Notes under the pieces: model-generated
The model's input: the letters and a program-made list of their open reading frames with translations, nothing else
The model's database searches: none
Told to the model about the DNA's origin: nothing
Assembly (NCBI RefSeq): GCF_014467235.1
Contig: NZ_NKHP01000003.1
Coordinates: 78,917 to 142,916, forward strand
DNA: 64,000 nt
Direction: 5' to 3'
From: Xenorhabdus indica
Lineage (GTDB): Bacteria > Pseudomonadota > Gammaproteobacteria > Enterobacterales > Enterobacteriaceae
Made by a program: the position numbers and the translations under genes
Shown: positions 10,447 to 19,644 of the stretch, piece after piece
How the letters are laid out: every line of letters begins with the position of its first letter
How positions within the stretch are numbered: the stretch's first letter is position 1

Positions 10447-10540
10447 TATGTACAATGAATTATGTACAATATCGTTAACTTTCCGTTAAAAACTGTGAAG
10501 GATACTGACAAGCCATTATAAAAAAATGGCTTGTCGTTTT
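10447..10540 (+). ncRNA. Possible small transcript ending in an orphan terminator
   Basis: A strong terminator-shaped hairpin (11-bp stem GACAAGCCATT/AATGGCTTGTC at 10507-10535, then GTTTTT) points along the plus strand, yet no plus-strand gene precedes it. glnS reads away on the other strand. Upstream, TATGTACAAT is repeated at 10447 and 10461, and TACAAT resembles a -10 box. A small RNA or a terminator left from a lost gene are both possible. Evidence is weak. Confidence 0.25.
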
Positions 10541-10575
10541 TCTCATGGGGCGTTCAATAATAGCACCAAGTAAGA

Positions 10576-10966
10576 TCAGCAAATGCGATGATTTTCCAGC
10601 ACCACAATTAACTGATCCGCACAATAAATAATATGCTCTTCGCTCCAACCAGGATGCAAATACAGGCTGATTGTTCGGGGTAATAAAGAGCGAACCGTCT
10701 CACACACAACATCACGATAATTGACTGATTCAGGCGATGTCTACTCTTTTGGGTAAAATGTTTTGACTGACAGAAACTAAATGTACTGACATCACCAATT
10801 GTACCGACAGGTTTACCTTTATATTGACCTCCCAAACATTGGGCGCTGTCTTCTATTACTTTGAGATTATATTTACGGGTAATAGCGAGTATAGGATCCA
10901 TATCGCAAACAACATCATAAAGATGCACAACGATAATAGCTTTCGTCTTCTCTGTAATAAGCGCTT
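10576..10966 (-). pseudogene. Decayed DegT/DnrJ/EryC1-type aminotransferase
   Basis: Two pieces of a PLP-dependent sugar or secondary-metabolite aminotransferase lie in different frames. The first piece (NFSKIKALITEKTKAIIVVH, running into CDMDPILAITRKYNLKVIED and GTIGDVSTFSFCQSKHFT) covers the PLP-site region. The second (YRDVVCETVRSLLPRTISLY and LHPGWSEEHIIYCADQL) resembles the family C-terminus and ends at the TGA at 10576. The middle of the protein, including the expected PLP-lysine region, and the N-terminus are missing, so only about 130 of roughly 400 residues remain. The first piece abuts the stop codon of the upstream glycosyltransferase fragment, so both were probably cut by the same deletion. 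Confidence 0.75.
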
Positions 10967-11389
10967 TTATTTTAGAAAAATTTTACTGGTTATTTTTCGG
11001 TAAAAATTAGCCTTTGATTTATTGTTTAAAAAACGCTCCCCTATCACTAAATCAATATTATTATATTTAATCTGATTATAGGCATTAAAAAAATCAGATT
11101 CTTTTATTGGGAAGTCAATATTGGTATAACAGATATATTTTCCATTTGCCAAATCAACACCTCGCCGAATGCTGTATCCTTTCCCATAGTTTCCACAATT
11201 AGAAATGACCATAACATCACAATAATTCTGTTTTATTTTTGCTATATCACTATCATGAAAATTGTTTTTATCCGATATTGTTTCCCGTACTTGTTGCCTG
11301 CTCACCGCAGATTCAATAATGATATAACCCCTATCATCCCAATACTTCAAATATTGTTTCATTTTATCTTCAGAAAAACACCCTGACAT
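10967..11389 (-). pseudogene. Truncated family 2 glycosyltransferase
   Basis: A 140-residue ORF resembles part of a GT-A glycosyltransferase of the dolichol-phosphate-sugar synthase type. Recognisable parts are NYGKGYSIRRGVDLANGKYI, a CYTNIDFPI segment where the family has a D-x-D-like metal site, and DLVIGERFLNNKSK. The usual first beta strand and nucleotide-binding start are not recognisable, and the C-terminal part expected after SKIFLK is gone. A strong ribosome site (GGAGGGG) stands before the ATG, so a protein could be made, but full function is doubtful. It belongs to the same lost cluster as the aminotransferase remnant after it. Confidence 0.65.
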
Positions 11390-11567
11390 TTCCCCTCCTA
11401 ATCCAAAAATAAAAATTATAACCTTCTCTTATTAAGCGCTCTGCTTACACTCTTAACTGATAAAAATCCAATAACATCAATGATAAATTAGATAAATATA
11501 TAAAATGATTTAGTTTTTATTGTTCTTTATTATTAGAACTATTCAAATGAAGTATTTTTATATCATT

Positions 11568-11591
11568 CGGTGATCGTCGAAACGATCACCG
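11568..11591 (-). terminator. Hairpin after nagE
   Basis: A 10-bp perfect stem (CGGTGATCGT, loop CGAA) lies just past the nagE stop. It has no T-run on the nagE side, so it may protect the transcript end rather than terminate it. The 170 bp from here to the glycosyltransferase fragment are AT-rich and show nothing else. Confidence 0.45.
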
Positions 11592-11618
11592 TTAGCCTGG
11601 AAGGAGAAATAAATTAAT

Positions 11619-13646
11619 CTATTTCATTACCTGAAATAAATTTGATTCTTTAGCAATAACATGACGTTCAGCCATGATACTGATACCCGCATAGTCATCA
11701 ATATTACTGATAACAATCGGACTTATCATTGACTTAGCATGAGTGTTCAGGTATTCAAGATCCAATTTCAATAATGGCTCCCCTACTGTCACTTTTACAC
11801 CTTCTTCAACCAAACGCTCAAACCCCTTACCTTGTAAAGAAACGGTATCAATGCCCATGTGGATAATCACTTCAACACCGTCATCTGCCTCAATACACAA
11901 TGCATGATTAGTATCGAACACTTTCACTACCGTACCTGAAATCGGTGAAAAAACAGTATCAGAGGTCGGTTTAATAGCAATCCCATCACCCACTAATTTG
12001 CTGGAAAAAGCTTCATCCGGGACATCCTCTAATTTAACCAATTCACCTGTTACAGGAGCCATTAAGGTTAAAATGACTTTTTCTTGCGACTTACGATCTT
12101 TTTTTACCTGAATATCAGGCTTTGAAGCCTGGTGTTCTGTTTCAGCCGCAATAGGTCCTTTGGTGATAACTTTCTTCATGGCATTGGCGACCAATTCTGC
12201 GCGGGTTCCAATAATAATCTGAACACTCTCTTTGTTCAGACGGATAATCCCGGAAGCACCAAGCCGCTTGACTGCTTGTTCATTAATCAAACCTGAGTCT
12301 TTTACTGATAAGCGTAAACGGGTAATACAGGAGTCAATACCCGTTAAATTGCCTGAACCGCCTACTGCTGCAATATATTTATACGCTTCTTCCTCAATAT
12401 TACCTGGGCCAATGGTTTTTGCAGCCATATCGATATCATAACCATCCGTTTGTCCGGTGGAGAACAATTCACGCCCCAGTGTCAACAGGTTGAACTTTTT
12501 GATCGTGAAACGAAATATCACATAGTAGAGACAGAAGAAGACCAAACCTTGTGGAATAAGCATGTACCAGTGAACGGCCAACGGATTGCGTGAAGAGAGC
12601 AGAAGGTCAATAAAGCCAGCAGTGAAACCAAAACCAGCAATCCAGTGCATAGTCGCCGCAATATAGACTGAAATCCCCGTCATAATGGCATGCAGGACAT
12701 AAAGTACAGGTGCAACAAACATGAAAGAGAATTCAAGTGGCTCCGTTACCCCAGTAAAGAATGCAGCAAATGCGCCTGCCATCATAATACCGCCAACCAT
12801 TGCTCTGTTTTCAGGACGCGCGCAGTGGTAAATCGCTAATGCCGCTCCCGGCAGACCAAACATCATAATGGGGAAGAAACCTGCCTGATAACGCCCGGTA
12901 ATACCGGGAATGGCTGTCCCTTCAGCAATAGATTTTGCTCCTGCCAAGAAGTTAGGGATGTCATTGATCCCCGCAACATCAAACCAAAAAACTGAATTCA
13001 AGGCATGATGTAAACCTATCGGTATTAACAAACGGTTAAAGAAGGCATAAAGCCCTGCCCCCGTTGAGCCAAGATTAGTAATACTTTCACCAAATGCCAC
13101 CAGCCAGCTATAAATCACAGGCCAGATAAACATCAAGATAAAAGAGAGCAGGACCATCAAGAAGGAATTCAATATAGGCACTAAACGACGGCCACTGAAA
13201 AATGATAATGCCTGAGGCAATTCAATATGGCTGTAACGGTTATAAAGTTCGGCTGAAATAACGCCCACTAAGATGCCAACAAACTGGTTATTGATCTTAC
13301 TGAATGCGACTGGCACTTCAGCAATCGGAATATTTTTAATCATTGCGATGACTGCAGGAGAGCATAGTTTAAGGACAACCATAAATCCGACTAATCCGGT
13401 CAATGCGGCAGCACCATCCTTATCTTTCGACATACCATAAGCAATCCCAATCGCAAATAATATTGCCATATTTTCGAGAATGGCATTTCCTGATGAAATA
13501 AGCAGCGCTGCCAGAGGGTTATCGGCCCCCCAACCCGTTGGATCGATCCAATATCCAACGCCAACTAGTATTGCCGCTGCGGGCAATGTTGCCACGGGCA
13601 CCATCAATGCCCGGCCAATCCGTTGTAAGTAACTTAGAATGTTCAC
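11619..13646 (-). CDS. nagE: PTS N-acetylglucosamine transporter EIICBA
   Basis: This single-chain PTS permease imports GlcNAc and phosphorylates it to GlcNAc-6-P. Order: membrane EIIC (about 1-390), EIIB (about 410-490) with phospho-cysteine C440 in GIDSCITRLRL, a charged linker, and EIIA (about 525-665) with phospho-histidine H596 in VEVIIHMGID. The 675 residues slightly exceed E. coli NagE (648). It is divergent from nagBAC across a 333-bp control region with a CRP-like site. The EIIA part takes phosphate from HPr. It sits at the membrane. Confidence 0.97.
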   Translation of the reverse strand: MNILSYLQRIGRALMVPVATLPAAAILVGVGYWIDPTGWGADNPLAALLISSGNAILENMAILFAIGIAYGMSKDKDGAAALTGLVGFMVVLKLCSPAVIAMIKNIPIAEVPVAFSKINNQFVGILVGVISAELYNRYSHIELPQALSFFSGRRLVPILNSFLMVLLSFILMFIWPVIYSWLVAFGESITNLGSTGAGLYAFFNRLLIPIGLHHALNSVFWFDVAGINDIPNFLAGAKSIAEGTAIPGITGRYQAGFFPIMMFGLPGAALAIYHCARPENRAMVGGIMMAGAFAAFFTGVTEPLEFSFMFVAPVLYVLHAIMTGISVYIAATMHWIAGFGFTAGFIDLLLSSRNPLAVHWYMLIPQGLVFFCLYYVIFRFTIKKFNLLTLGRELFSTGQTDGYDIDMAAKTIGPGNIEEEAYKYIAAVGGSGNLTGIDSCITRLRLSVKDSGLINEQAVKRLGASGIIRLNKESVQIIIGTRAELVANAMKKVITKGPIAAETEHQASKPDIQVKKDRKSQEKVILTLMAPVTGELVKLEDVPDEAFSSKLVGDGIAIKPTSDTVFSPISGTVVKVFDTNHALCIEADDGVEVIIHMGIDTVSLQGKGFERLVEEGVKVTVGEPLLKLDLEYLNTHAKSMISPIVISNIDDYAGISIMAERHVIAKESNLFQVMK

Positions 13647-13979
13647 TCACGCCCCCTTAAAGCTCCATTAATGGAGTCTTTTATTTAATGAATGATGTAA
13701 TGACATCACTTATGTGTTTCTTATTAAAATATTTTTATTCTAAAAAAATTATTTTTTATCACAAATTAAATCCTTCTGATATGTGATAAAAATCACCACA
13801 ATTGATATTTTTTTAATCAAAATATGGCCTTAATCAAAAACTTATTTTACTATAAAAAATAACATTTCAACTTTCGACAAGTAGAACCATTACAAAGAAC
13901 AGGTATGATAGACGGCTTTCCTCGACAACGGTTTGTATGGTTCCATTTTTAACCATGAATAATGCTTAAAGAGGTCATC
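13647..13979. promoter_or_regulatory. nagE-nagB divergent control region
   Basis: This 333-bp AT-rich spacer holds both promoters. In E. coli NagC loops between operators here and CRP activates. The CRP-like site is listed separately. A near-palindrome TTATTTTACTATAAAAAATAA at about 13842-13862 could be a NagC site, but I cannot match it to the consensus with certainty. Confidence 0.6.
13782..13797. promoter_or_regulatory. CRP-cAMP binding site
   Basis: TGTGA-N6-TCACC matches the CRP consensus TGTGA-N6-TCACA at nine of ten conserved bases. It lies 136 bp before nagE and 183 bp before nagB, which fits catabolite activation of the nag genes. Confidence 0.7.
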
Positions 13980-14786
13980 ATGAGGCTGATCCCCCTAACA
14001 AATACAAGTGATGTAGGTCGATGGTCTGCACACTACATTGCTAGTAAAATCAACGAATTTCATCCAACAACAGAGCATCCTTTTGTACTCGGCCTGCCCA
14101 CTGGCAGTACACCACTGGCGACTTATAAAGAACTCATCGCGCTATATCAGGCAGGAAAAGTCAGTTTCAAGCATGTCGTCACTTTCAATATGGATGAATA
14201 TGTCGGTATTCCTGCAAATCATCCCCAGAGTTACCACACTTTCATGCATCAGAATTTCTTTAATCACATCGATATCCCAAAAGAAAACATAAACTTACTC
14301 AATGGTAATGCGAAAGATGTTGATGCTGAATGTTTACGTTATGAAAATAAGATCAAGTCGTATGGAAAAATCCATCTGTTTATGGGCGGTGTAGGTAATG
14401 ACGGTCATATCGCCTTTAACGAACCGGCGTCCTCCCTTTCTTCACGTACCCGGATTAAAACGTTAACGCTGGAAACGCGAACAGCTAACTCGCGTTTTTT
14501 CGATAATAATGTGGACTTAGTTCCCCAATATGCTTTAACCATTGGTGTAGGTACATTAATGGATGCCGAAGAGATCTTGATTTTGGCGACAGGGGCCCAA
14601 AAAGCCTTGGCCCTGCAAGCTGCAATTGAAGGCAACGTTAACCATATGTGGACAGTAAGTTGTTTGCAGATACACCCAAAAGCGATCATCGTCTGTGATG
14701 AACCTGCAACGATGGAGTTAAGAGTAAAAACAGTGAAATATTTTTACCAGCTAGAGGCGGAAATTCTTAATGAGTTCGCCAGTTAG
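13980..14786 (+). CDS. nagB: Glucosamine-6-phosphate deaminase
   Basis: NagB converts glucosamine-6-P to fructose-6-P and ammonia, the last step of GlcNAc breakdown. Key motifs are the phosphate loop [13 protein letters not shown], the catalytic aspartate region [11 protein letters not shown], and [13 protein letters not shown] with the Asp/His/Glu of the ring-opening site. The ATG at 13980 (MRLIPLTN) gives 268 residues and the usual enteric N-terminus, with AGAGG about 5 bases before it. An ATG six codons upstream is less likely. It is first in nagBAC, 29 bp before nagA. Confidence 0.97.
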   Translation: MRLIPLTNTSDVGRWSAHYIASKINEFHPTTEHPFVLGLPTGSTPLATYKELIALYQAGKVSFKHVVTFNMDEYVGIPANHPQSYHTFMHQNFFNHIDIPKENINLLNGNAKDVDAECLRYENKIKSYGKIHLFMGGVGNDGHIAFNEPASSLSSRTRIKTLTLETRTANSRFFDNNVDLVPQYALTIGVGTLMDAEEILILATGAQKALALQAAIEGNVNHMWTVSCLQIHPKAIIVCDEPATMELRVKTVKYFYQLEAEILNEFAS

Positions 14787-14815
14787 TACTTAATTCAGGC
14801 GATTAGGAGACCAGA

Positions 14816-16063
14816 ATGTACGCTTTAACTAACTGTATTATCTATACCGGACACGAAAGACTGGACGGACATGCTGTCATCATTGCAGATGGTTTGATTA
14901 AGCAAGTCTGTCCAGAAAATGAATTACCGGAACATATTGAAAAACACGATTTACACGGTGTAAATCTCTCTCCCGGATTTATTGATCTGCAAGTCAATGG
15001 CTGTGGGGGGGTTCAATATAATGAACGGCTGGAATACATTACGGAAGAGACGCTGCGTATTATGCAGGAAACTAATCAGCGTCATGGTTGTACCAGTTTT
15101 CTGCCTACACTTATCACCAGCCCTGATGAACTGATGATTAAAGCCATTGAAGTGATGCGTATCTACTTAGTCAACAATCCTAATCAGGCACTTGGATTAC
15201 ATCTGGAAGGGCCTTACATCAATCCGATAAAAAAAGGGACTCACAATCCAGCCTACATACGCAAACCAACATCTGAGATGGTCAATTATTTGTGTATTAA
15301 TGCAGATGTGATCACCAAGATTACCCTTGCTCCTGAGATGGTCGAAGAGCAGTGCATTCACCAATTAACTGAAGCGGGTATTATTGTTTCTGCTGGTCAC
15401 TCCAATGCAACTTATGAAGAGGCCCGGCGAGGGTTCCGTAATGGCATTACTTTTTCTACCCACTTATATAATGCCATGCCTGCCATTTCCGGCCGCCAAC
15501 CTGGGCTAATCAGCGCTATTTATGATACATCTGAAGTCTATGCCGGCATTATTTGTGATGGTATGCATGTATCATGGCCAAATATCCGTAGCGCCAAAAG
15601 ATTGAAAAATGAAAAATTAGTTCTTGTGACAGATGCTATCGTCCCTGCCGGTCTTGATTCAGCGACAAATACCCTGGAGCAATTCACTTTTGCTAATAAA
15701 ACAATATATTATCGTGATGGATTATGTGTCGATGCACATGGCACACTAAGCGGCTCCTCAGTCACAATGATAGAGAGCGTCAAGAATAGTGTTGAACATG
15801 TCGGTATCGCTTTGGATGAAACATTGCGGATGGCAACTCTTTATCCAGCCAAAGCCATCGGTGTTGATAAACACCTCGGTACGATTGAAGTCGGCAAAGT
15901 CGCAAACCTGACCGCATTCACACATAATTTCAAAATCTGCAAGACCATAGTTAACGGAAACATAGTCCACGAAAACGTGGTTAACGAAAAAACAGCGAAC
16001 AAAAACATAGCCAACAAAGATATTGATAATGGAAACATCGGAAACGAAGTTGAACTATCGTGA
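14816..16063 (+). CDS. nagA: N-acetylglucosamine-6-phosphate deacetylase with repeat tail
   Basis: NagA removes acetate from GlcNAc-6-P to feed NagB. It is an amidohydrolase-fold barrel: metal and catalytic residues lie in [28 protein letters not shown] and [10 protein letters not shown]. It has 415 residues against 382 in E. coli. The excess is a C-terminal tail of about 35 residues made of seven five-residue units ([35 protein letters not shown]), matching a 15-bp DNA repeat at 15950-16054. The normal family ending (KTIVNGN) is the first unit, so the tail grew by duplication from it. The catalytic core looks intact. nagC starts 12 bp later. Confidence 0.96.
   Translation: MYALTNCIIYTGHERLDGHAVIIADGLIKQVCPENELPEHIEKHDLHGVNLSPGFIDLQVNGCGGVQYNERLEYITEETLRIMQETNQRHGCTSFLPTLITSPDELMIKAIEVMRIYLVNNPNQALGLHLEGPYINPIKKGTHNPAYIRKPTSEMVNYLCINADVITKITLAPEMVEEQCIHQLTEAGIIVSAGHSNATYEEARRGFRNGITFSTHLYNAMPAISGRQPGLISAIYDTSEVYAGIICDGMHVSWPNIRSAKRLKNEKLVLVTDAIVPAGLDSATNTLEQFTFANKTIYYRDGLCVDAHGTLSGSSVTMIESVKNSVEHVGIALDETLRMATLYPAKAIGVDKHLGTIEVGKVANLTAFTHNFKICKTIVNGNIVHENVVNEKTANKNIANKDIDNGNIGNEVELS
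15950..16054 (+). repeat. 15-bp tandem repeat in the 3' end of nagA, seven diverged units
   Basis: Seven in-frame units of 15 bp each follow a pattern close to GNNAACGAAAACATA and encode an Asn-rich five-residue repeat. The units are diverged, so the array is not very recent or is under selection. A multiple of three keeps the frame if copy number changes. Confidence 0.85.
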
Positions 16064-16075
16064 GCATAGAGTCTG

Positions 16076-17299
16076 ATGAGTAACCATAATGCACAGAAGC
16101 AAATCGGTAATATTGACCTGGTTAAACAGCTCAATAGTGCGGTGGTCTATCGTTTGATAGACCAACATGGCCCGATATCCCGTATTCAAATTGCAGAAGA
16201 AAGCCAGCTTGCGCCCGCCAGTGTCACCAAAATCACTCGTCAGTTATTAGAACGCGGCCTGATAAAAGAAATTGACCAGCAAGCTTCTACTGGCGGGCGT
16301 CGGGCTATTTCTATCGTTACAGAAACCAGCCGCTTTCATACTATTGGCATACGGCTCGGACGCCATGATGCGACAATTGCATTATTTGATATGAGTGCCA
16401 AACAATTAGCCGAAGAGCACTACTCCGTACAGGAGAGTACACAACAGGAAATCGAAAAACGGATTATCTGCGCCATTGAGAATTTCATTGCCAAAAATCA
16501 GCGGCGGATCCGTGAATTGATCGCAATTTCAATCATTCTTCCCGGCTTGGTGGATCCCGATAACGGCATCGTTCGTTACATGCCACACATAAAAGTAGAC
16601 AATTGGCCATTGGTGCAAAACCTACGGAAACATTTCAATATCTCCTGCTTTACCGGGCATGACATTCGCAGCCTTGCGTTGGCAGAGCACTATTTCGGGG
16701 CCACCCGCCATTGTGAAGACTCACTTCTGGTACGCGTTCACCGTGGTACAGGAGCAGGAGTTATCATCAATAATAATATTTTGCTCAATAAACGTGGCAA
16801 TCTGGGAGAAATAGGTCACATCCAAATCGAACCACTGGGTGAACGTTGCCATTGCGGAAATTTTGGCTGTCTGGAAACTATTGTATCTAACTCAGCAATA
16901 GAGGCTAAAGTACAGCATCAATTACGGCAAGGATTTCCAAGCAAATTAACCTTAAATAGCTGCACTATTCGTGACATATGCCTCGCAGCTAATCAGGGAG
17001 ATCCTCTGGCAGTCGAAGTTATCAGGCAAGTAGGGCACAATCTTGGTAAAGCTATTGCCATCGCCATTAATTTATTTAATCCCCAGAAAATAGTTATTGC
17101 TGGTGATATTACGGAAGCTGAGCAAGTTCTGCTTACAGCTATTCAAAGCTGCATCAACACACAGTCGTTAAAAGCCTTCCGTGAAGATCTCCCCGTCGTT
17201 GTTTCTGAACTAAATCACTGTTCCGCAATTGGTGCATTTGCCTTAACAAAGCGAGCGATGCTCAATGGTGTACTGTTGCAACATCTTCTTGGAGGATAA
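16076..17299 (+). CDS. nagC: GlcNAc-responsive repressor NagC (ROK family)
   Basis: NagC represses the nag genes and responds to GlcNAc-6-P. The N-terminal winged helix (about 15-75, with SRIQIAEESQLAPASVTKIT) is followed by a ROK sugar-kinase-like domain. That domain holds the zinc motif at GERCHCGNFGCLE and the sugar/ATP-fold glycines in HRGTGAGVIINNNILL. Its 407 residues match E. coli NagC. It is last in nagBAC. In E. coli nagD and asnB follow; here the tRNA operon follows directly. Confidence 0.96.
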   Translation: MSNHNAQKQIGNIDLVKQLNSAVVYRLIDQHGPISRIQIAEESQLAPASVTKITRQLLERGLIKEIDQQASTGGRRAISIVTETSRFHTIGIRLGRHDATIALFDMSAKQLAEEHYSVQESTQQEIEKRIICAIENFIAKNQRRIRELIAISIILPGLVDPDNGIVRYMPHIKVDNWPLVQNLRKHFNISCFTGHDIRSLALAEHYFGATRHCEDSLLVRVHRGTGAGVIINNNILLNKRGNLGEIGHIQIEPLGERCHCGNFGCLETIVSNSAIEAKVQHQLRQGFPSKLTLNSCTIRDICLAANQGDPLAVEVIRQVGHNLGKAIAIAINLFNPQKIVIAGDITEAEQVLLTAIQSCINTQSLKAFREDLPVVVSELNHCSAIGAFALTKRAMLNGVLLQHLLGG

Positions 17300-17385
17300 T
17301 TTCACCAACATCGTTGGTTTTATCATCAATATGATTACAAGCCAAACAAACAAGCGATATTACGCATATTTTTTTAAAAAAGCAG

Positions 17386-17414
17386 TTGACGCATCTGTCT
17401 GATATACGCATAAT
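17386..17414 (+). promoter_or_regulatory. Promoter of the tRNA operon
   Basis: A -35 TTGACG and a -10 CATAAT are separated by 17 bp, followed by a GC-rich discriminator (GCGCCCCGC) typical of stringently controlled stable-RNA promoters. The first tRNA begins 39 bp after the -10. Confidence 0.8.
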
Positions 17415-17453
17415 GCGCCCCGCACCGCCGATGAAGGCAAAGCGAAAAAAGAT

Positions 17454-17530
17454 GGCTACGTAGCTCAGCTGGTTAGAGCACAGCACTCATAATGCTGGGG
17501 TCACAGGTTCGATTCCCGTCGTAGCCACCA
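17454..17530 (+). tRNA. metT: tRNA-Met (CAT), elongator
   Basis: A 77-nt cloverleaf with encoded CCA and anticodon CAT at 17488-17490. The sequence matches the E. coli elongator metT/metU type, not the initiator. It is first of six tRNAs and identical to the copy at 17974. Confidence 0.97.
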
Positions 17531-17535
17531 TCTTT

Positions 17536-17620
17536 GCGGGAGTGGCGAAATTGGTAGACGCACCAGATTTAGGTTCTGGCGCCGCAAGGTGTGCGAGTTC
17601 AAGTCTCGCCTCCCGCACCA
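17536..17620 (+). tRNA. leuW: tRNA-Leu (TAG)
   Basis: An 85-nt class II tRNA with a long variable arm, anticodon TAG at 17570-17572 and encoded CCA. It is second in the operon, as in E. coli metT-leuW-glnU-glnW-metU-glnV. Confidence 0.97.
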
Positions 17621-17697
17621 TTTTCTTCGTCGGTTATACTTAAATCGGGTTGAACTGGTTTCGTTTCGGGTTTAAGTTTTAGTGTGTTATTTTCAGG

Positions 17698-17772
17698 TGG
17701 GGTATCGCCAAGCGGTAAGGCACCAGGTTTTGATCCTGGCATACCCTGGTTCGAATCCAGGTACCCCAGCCA
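17698..17772 (+). tRNA. glnU: tRNA-Gln (TTG), copy 1
   Basis: A 75-nt cloverleaf with anticodon TTG at 17730-17732 and encoded CCA. It differs from copy 2 by one base in the variable-loop region (CATACCC against CATGCCC). Confidence 0.97.
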
Positions 17773-17857
17773 TAATGCTGAAAACAACCATAACTAAAAC
17801 GTAAAGCACCAAAAATAACGAACTGGTAACAACAAGATTTTAATGAGAATAGTCAGG

Positions 17858-17932
17858 TGGGGTATCGCCAAGCGGTAAGGCACCAGGTTTTGATCCTGGC
17901 ATGCCCTGGTTCGAATCCAGGTACCCCAGCCA
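17858..17932 (+). tRNA. glnW: tRNA-Gln (TTG), copy 2
   Basis: A 75-nt cloverleaf, nearly identical to copy 1, with encoded CCA. An 85-bp spacer separates the two. Confidence 0.97.
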
Positions 17933-17973
17933 TATTCCTGAATGTTTTCATAAAATTTACTGTTAACGTAAAT

Positions 17974-18050
17974 GGCTACGTAGCTCAGCTGGTTAGAGCA
18001 CAGCACTCATAATGCTGGGGTCACAGGTTCGATTCCCGTCGTAGCCACCA
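17974..18050 (+). tRNA. metU: tRNA-Met (CAT), elongator, second copy
   Basis: Identical over all 77 nt to the first tRNA-Met of the operon. Confidence 0.97.
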
Positions 18051-18064
18051 TTTAAAAATTCAGT

Positions 18065-18139
18065 TGGGGTATCGCCAAGCGGTAAGGCACCGGATTCTGA
18101 TTCCGGCATTCCCAGGTTCGAATCCTGGTACCCCAGCCA
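18065..18139 (+). tRNA. glnV: tRNA-Gln (CTG)
   Basis: A 75-nt cloverleaf with anticodon CTG at 18097-18099 and encoded CCA. It is last in the operon. E. coli has one more Gln(CTG) copy (glnX) here; this window does not. Confidence 0.97.
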
Positions 18140-18167
18140 GATTTTTCAAAGTGTTAACTGAATTGAC

Positions 18168-18191
18168 AACCACCGATAGGTGGTTTTTTTG
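18168..18191 (+). terminator. Terminator of the tRNA operon
   Basis: A 7-bp stem (AACCACC/GGTGGTT, loop GATA) is followed at once by a T-run, 28 bp after the last tRNA. Confidence 0.88.
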
Positions 18192-18447
18192 TTTTTCTGC
18201 CACTAAATCTCCCCTATATCTTCATCAAACAGCACTTAATACACGTTATTAAAAATGGCAGGTCATTAGAGTAAGCAATAAATACTTGCCGAAGTCCCAT
18301 TTCGGGACTACCACGAAGATTATGAAAATAATATCCGTTGCATCACTGAAAGCGTTTTGGGAAAAATTACATGGAAGTCAATTTGGGCTAACGGAGCATT
18401 TGCAAAAAAATGCTCCTATCCAAACATATTCGATAAAGAAACAACAA
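18192..18447. other. Spacer between tRNA operon and ubiF
   Basis: No gene is seen. It holds a small hairpin (AGTCCC-ATTTC-GGGACT, about 18294-18310) and an 8-bp stem with an A-rich loop at 18393-18416 (GGAGCATT) that may mark the ubiF transcript end on the minus strand. Confidence 0.5.
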
Positions 18448-19644
18448 TCACACGCCCAACGCATATTTTAGCGCCAGTTTTTTCATCACACCTGAACGTT
18501 GTGCTGCCATCAATGCCAGATTACGCATGGTTTTCAAGCCCGGCAAATTATGGCTGAATACCGTATGAAAGAGATCCATTCCTGCCTGCATGACCAAATT
18601 ATCCGGCATTCTGCGACATTGATAGCGTTTCAGAACTGCCAAAGACTCCCACTTTTCATGCAAGTCCTTAGCATTGATCAATACATTAAGCAAAGTATCA
18701 ACATCCCGATAGCCCAAATTAACCCCCTGCCCCGCCAATGGGTTAATAGTATGAGCGGCATCTCCCAGTAAAACCAAACCTTCACGTACATAATCGTTGG
18801 CATGATGGCGCATCAAAGGAAACGACCCTGTGACAACCGGTGTTACTTTGCCTAAACGGGCTGGAAATGCCTGAAATATTTCCCGTTCAAGTTGTGTCAT
18901 TGACATCGCTTGTAACTGGCGAATACGAGCGGGAGAGTCATACCACACTAATGAAGCCCATTGTTCAAACAATGGCAGGAAGGCTCTAGGGCCGGAAGGA
19001 AAAAATTGCTGCCATGTTATATCTTGCTGAGGCTGTTCAGTTTTGACTGTAATCAGCATACACGACTGACGATATTGCCATCCCCTACTACCGATACCAG
19101 CCAATTGCCGAACCTGCGAGCGGGCACCATCGGCGCCAATAATTAAACGTGTGTTTAATTCCGTACCATTAGCCAATTCAACCCGCCATGTTTTATGATC
19201 ACGTTGCCGATACATCGATTTCAATGTAGCTGGACAGAAAAGCGAGAGATTGGGATGCTGTTCAAATTCCTGCCACAATGCCAACTGCAAAACACGGTTT
19301 TCTACCATGTACCCTAATTCCGGTAAACCAAGACTTTCTGCATCGAAAATCACGTTGGAATCATTCTGTTCCCAGGTTTCCAGAGTCCGATAAGGTGCAC
19401 TACGCATCTGTAAGACATTTTTCCATGCCCCTAGCTGTTTCAATAAATCCACAGAAGCACAGCTAACCGAAGAGACACGAACATCCGGTTCATGAGCTGC
19501 ATGATAAGGTTGTGGTGTCTGGTGTTCCAATAATGCGACCCGCCAGCCTTCTTGTGCCAACCCCAAAGCCGTTGCTGCACCAATCATGCCTGCACCAACG
19601 ACAACAATATCGAATTTTTGTTGTGGATTATTCATATTCATCAC
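18448..19644 (-). CDS. ubiF: 3-demethoxyubiquinol 3-hydroxylase
   Basis: This FAD-dependent monooxygenase acts in aerobic ubiquinone synthesis and hydroxylates the last free ring position. The N-terminal dinucleotide fold is IVVVGAGMIGAATALGLAQE. The second FAD motif (IIGADGARSQVR) and the third (LVLLGDAAHTINPLAGQGVN) are both present. About 398 residues. In-frame starts at codons 1, 2 and 4 cannot be separated by the ribosome site; MNNPQQKFD is the most conventional. It flanks miaB divergently, as in E. coli. Confidence 0.95.
   Translation of the reverse strand: MMNMNNPQQKFDIVVVGAGMIGAATALGLAQEGWRVALLEHQTPQPYHAAHEPDVRVSSVSCASVDLLKQLGAWKNVLQMRSAPYRTLETWEQNDSNVIFDAESLGLPELGYMVENRVLQLALWQEFEQHPNLSLFCPATLKSMYRQRDHKTWRVELANGTELNTRLIIGADGARSQVRQLAGIGSRGWQYRQSCMLITVKTEQPQQDITWQQFFPSGPRAFLPLFEQWASLVWYDSPARIRQLQAMSMTQLEREIFQAFPARLGKVTPVVTGSFPLMRHHANDYVREGLVLLGDAAHTINPLAGQGVNLGYRDVDTLLNVLINAKDLHEKWESLAVLKRYQCRRMPDNLVMQAGMDLFHTVFSHNLPGLKTMRNLALMAAQRSGVMKKLALKYALGV

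Noticed and set aside
17599..18006. Minus-strand ORFs across the tRNA genes
   Set aside because: They arise from translating tRNA sequence (repeated WGTWIRTRACQDQN-like text) and are not genes.
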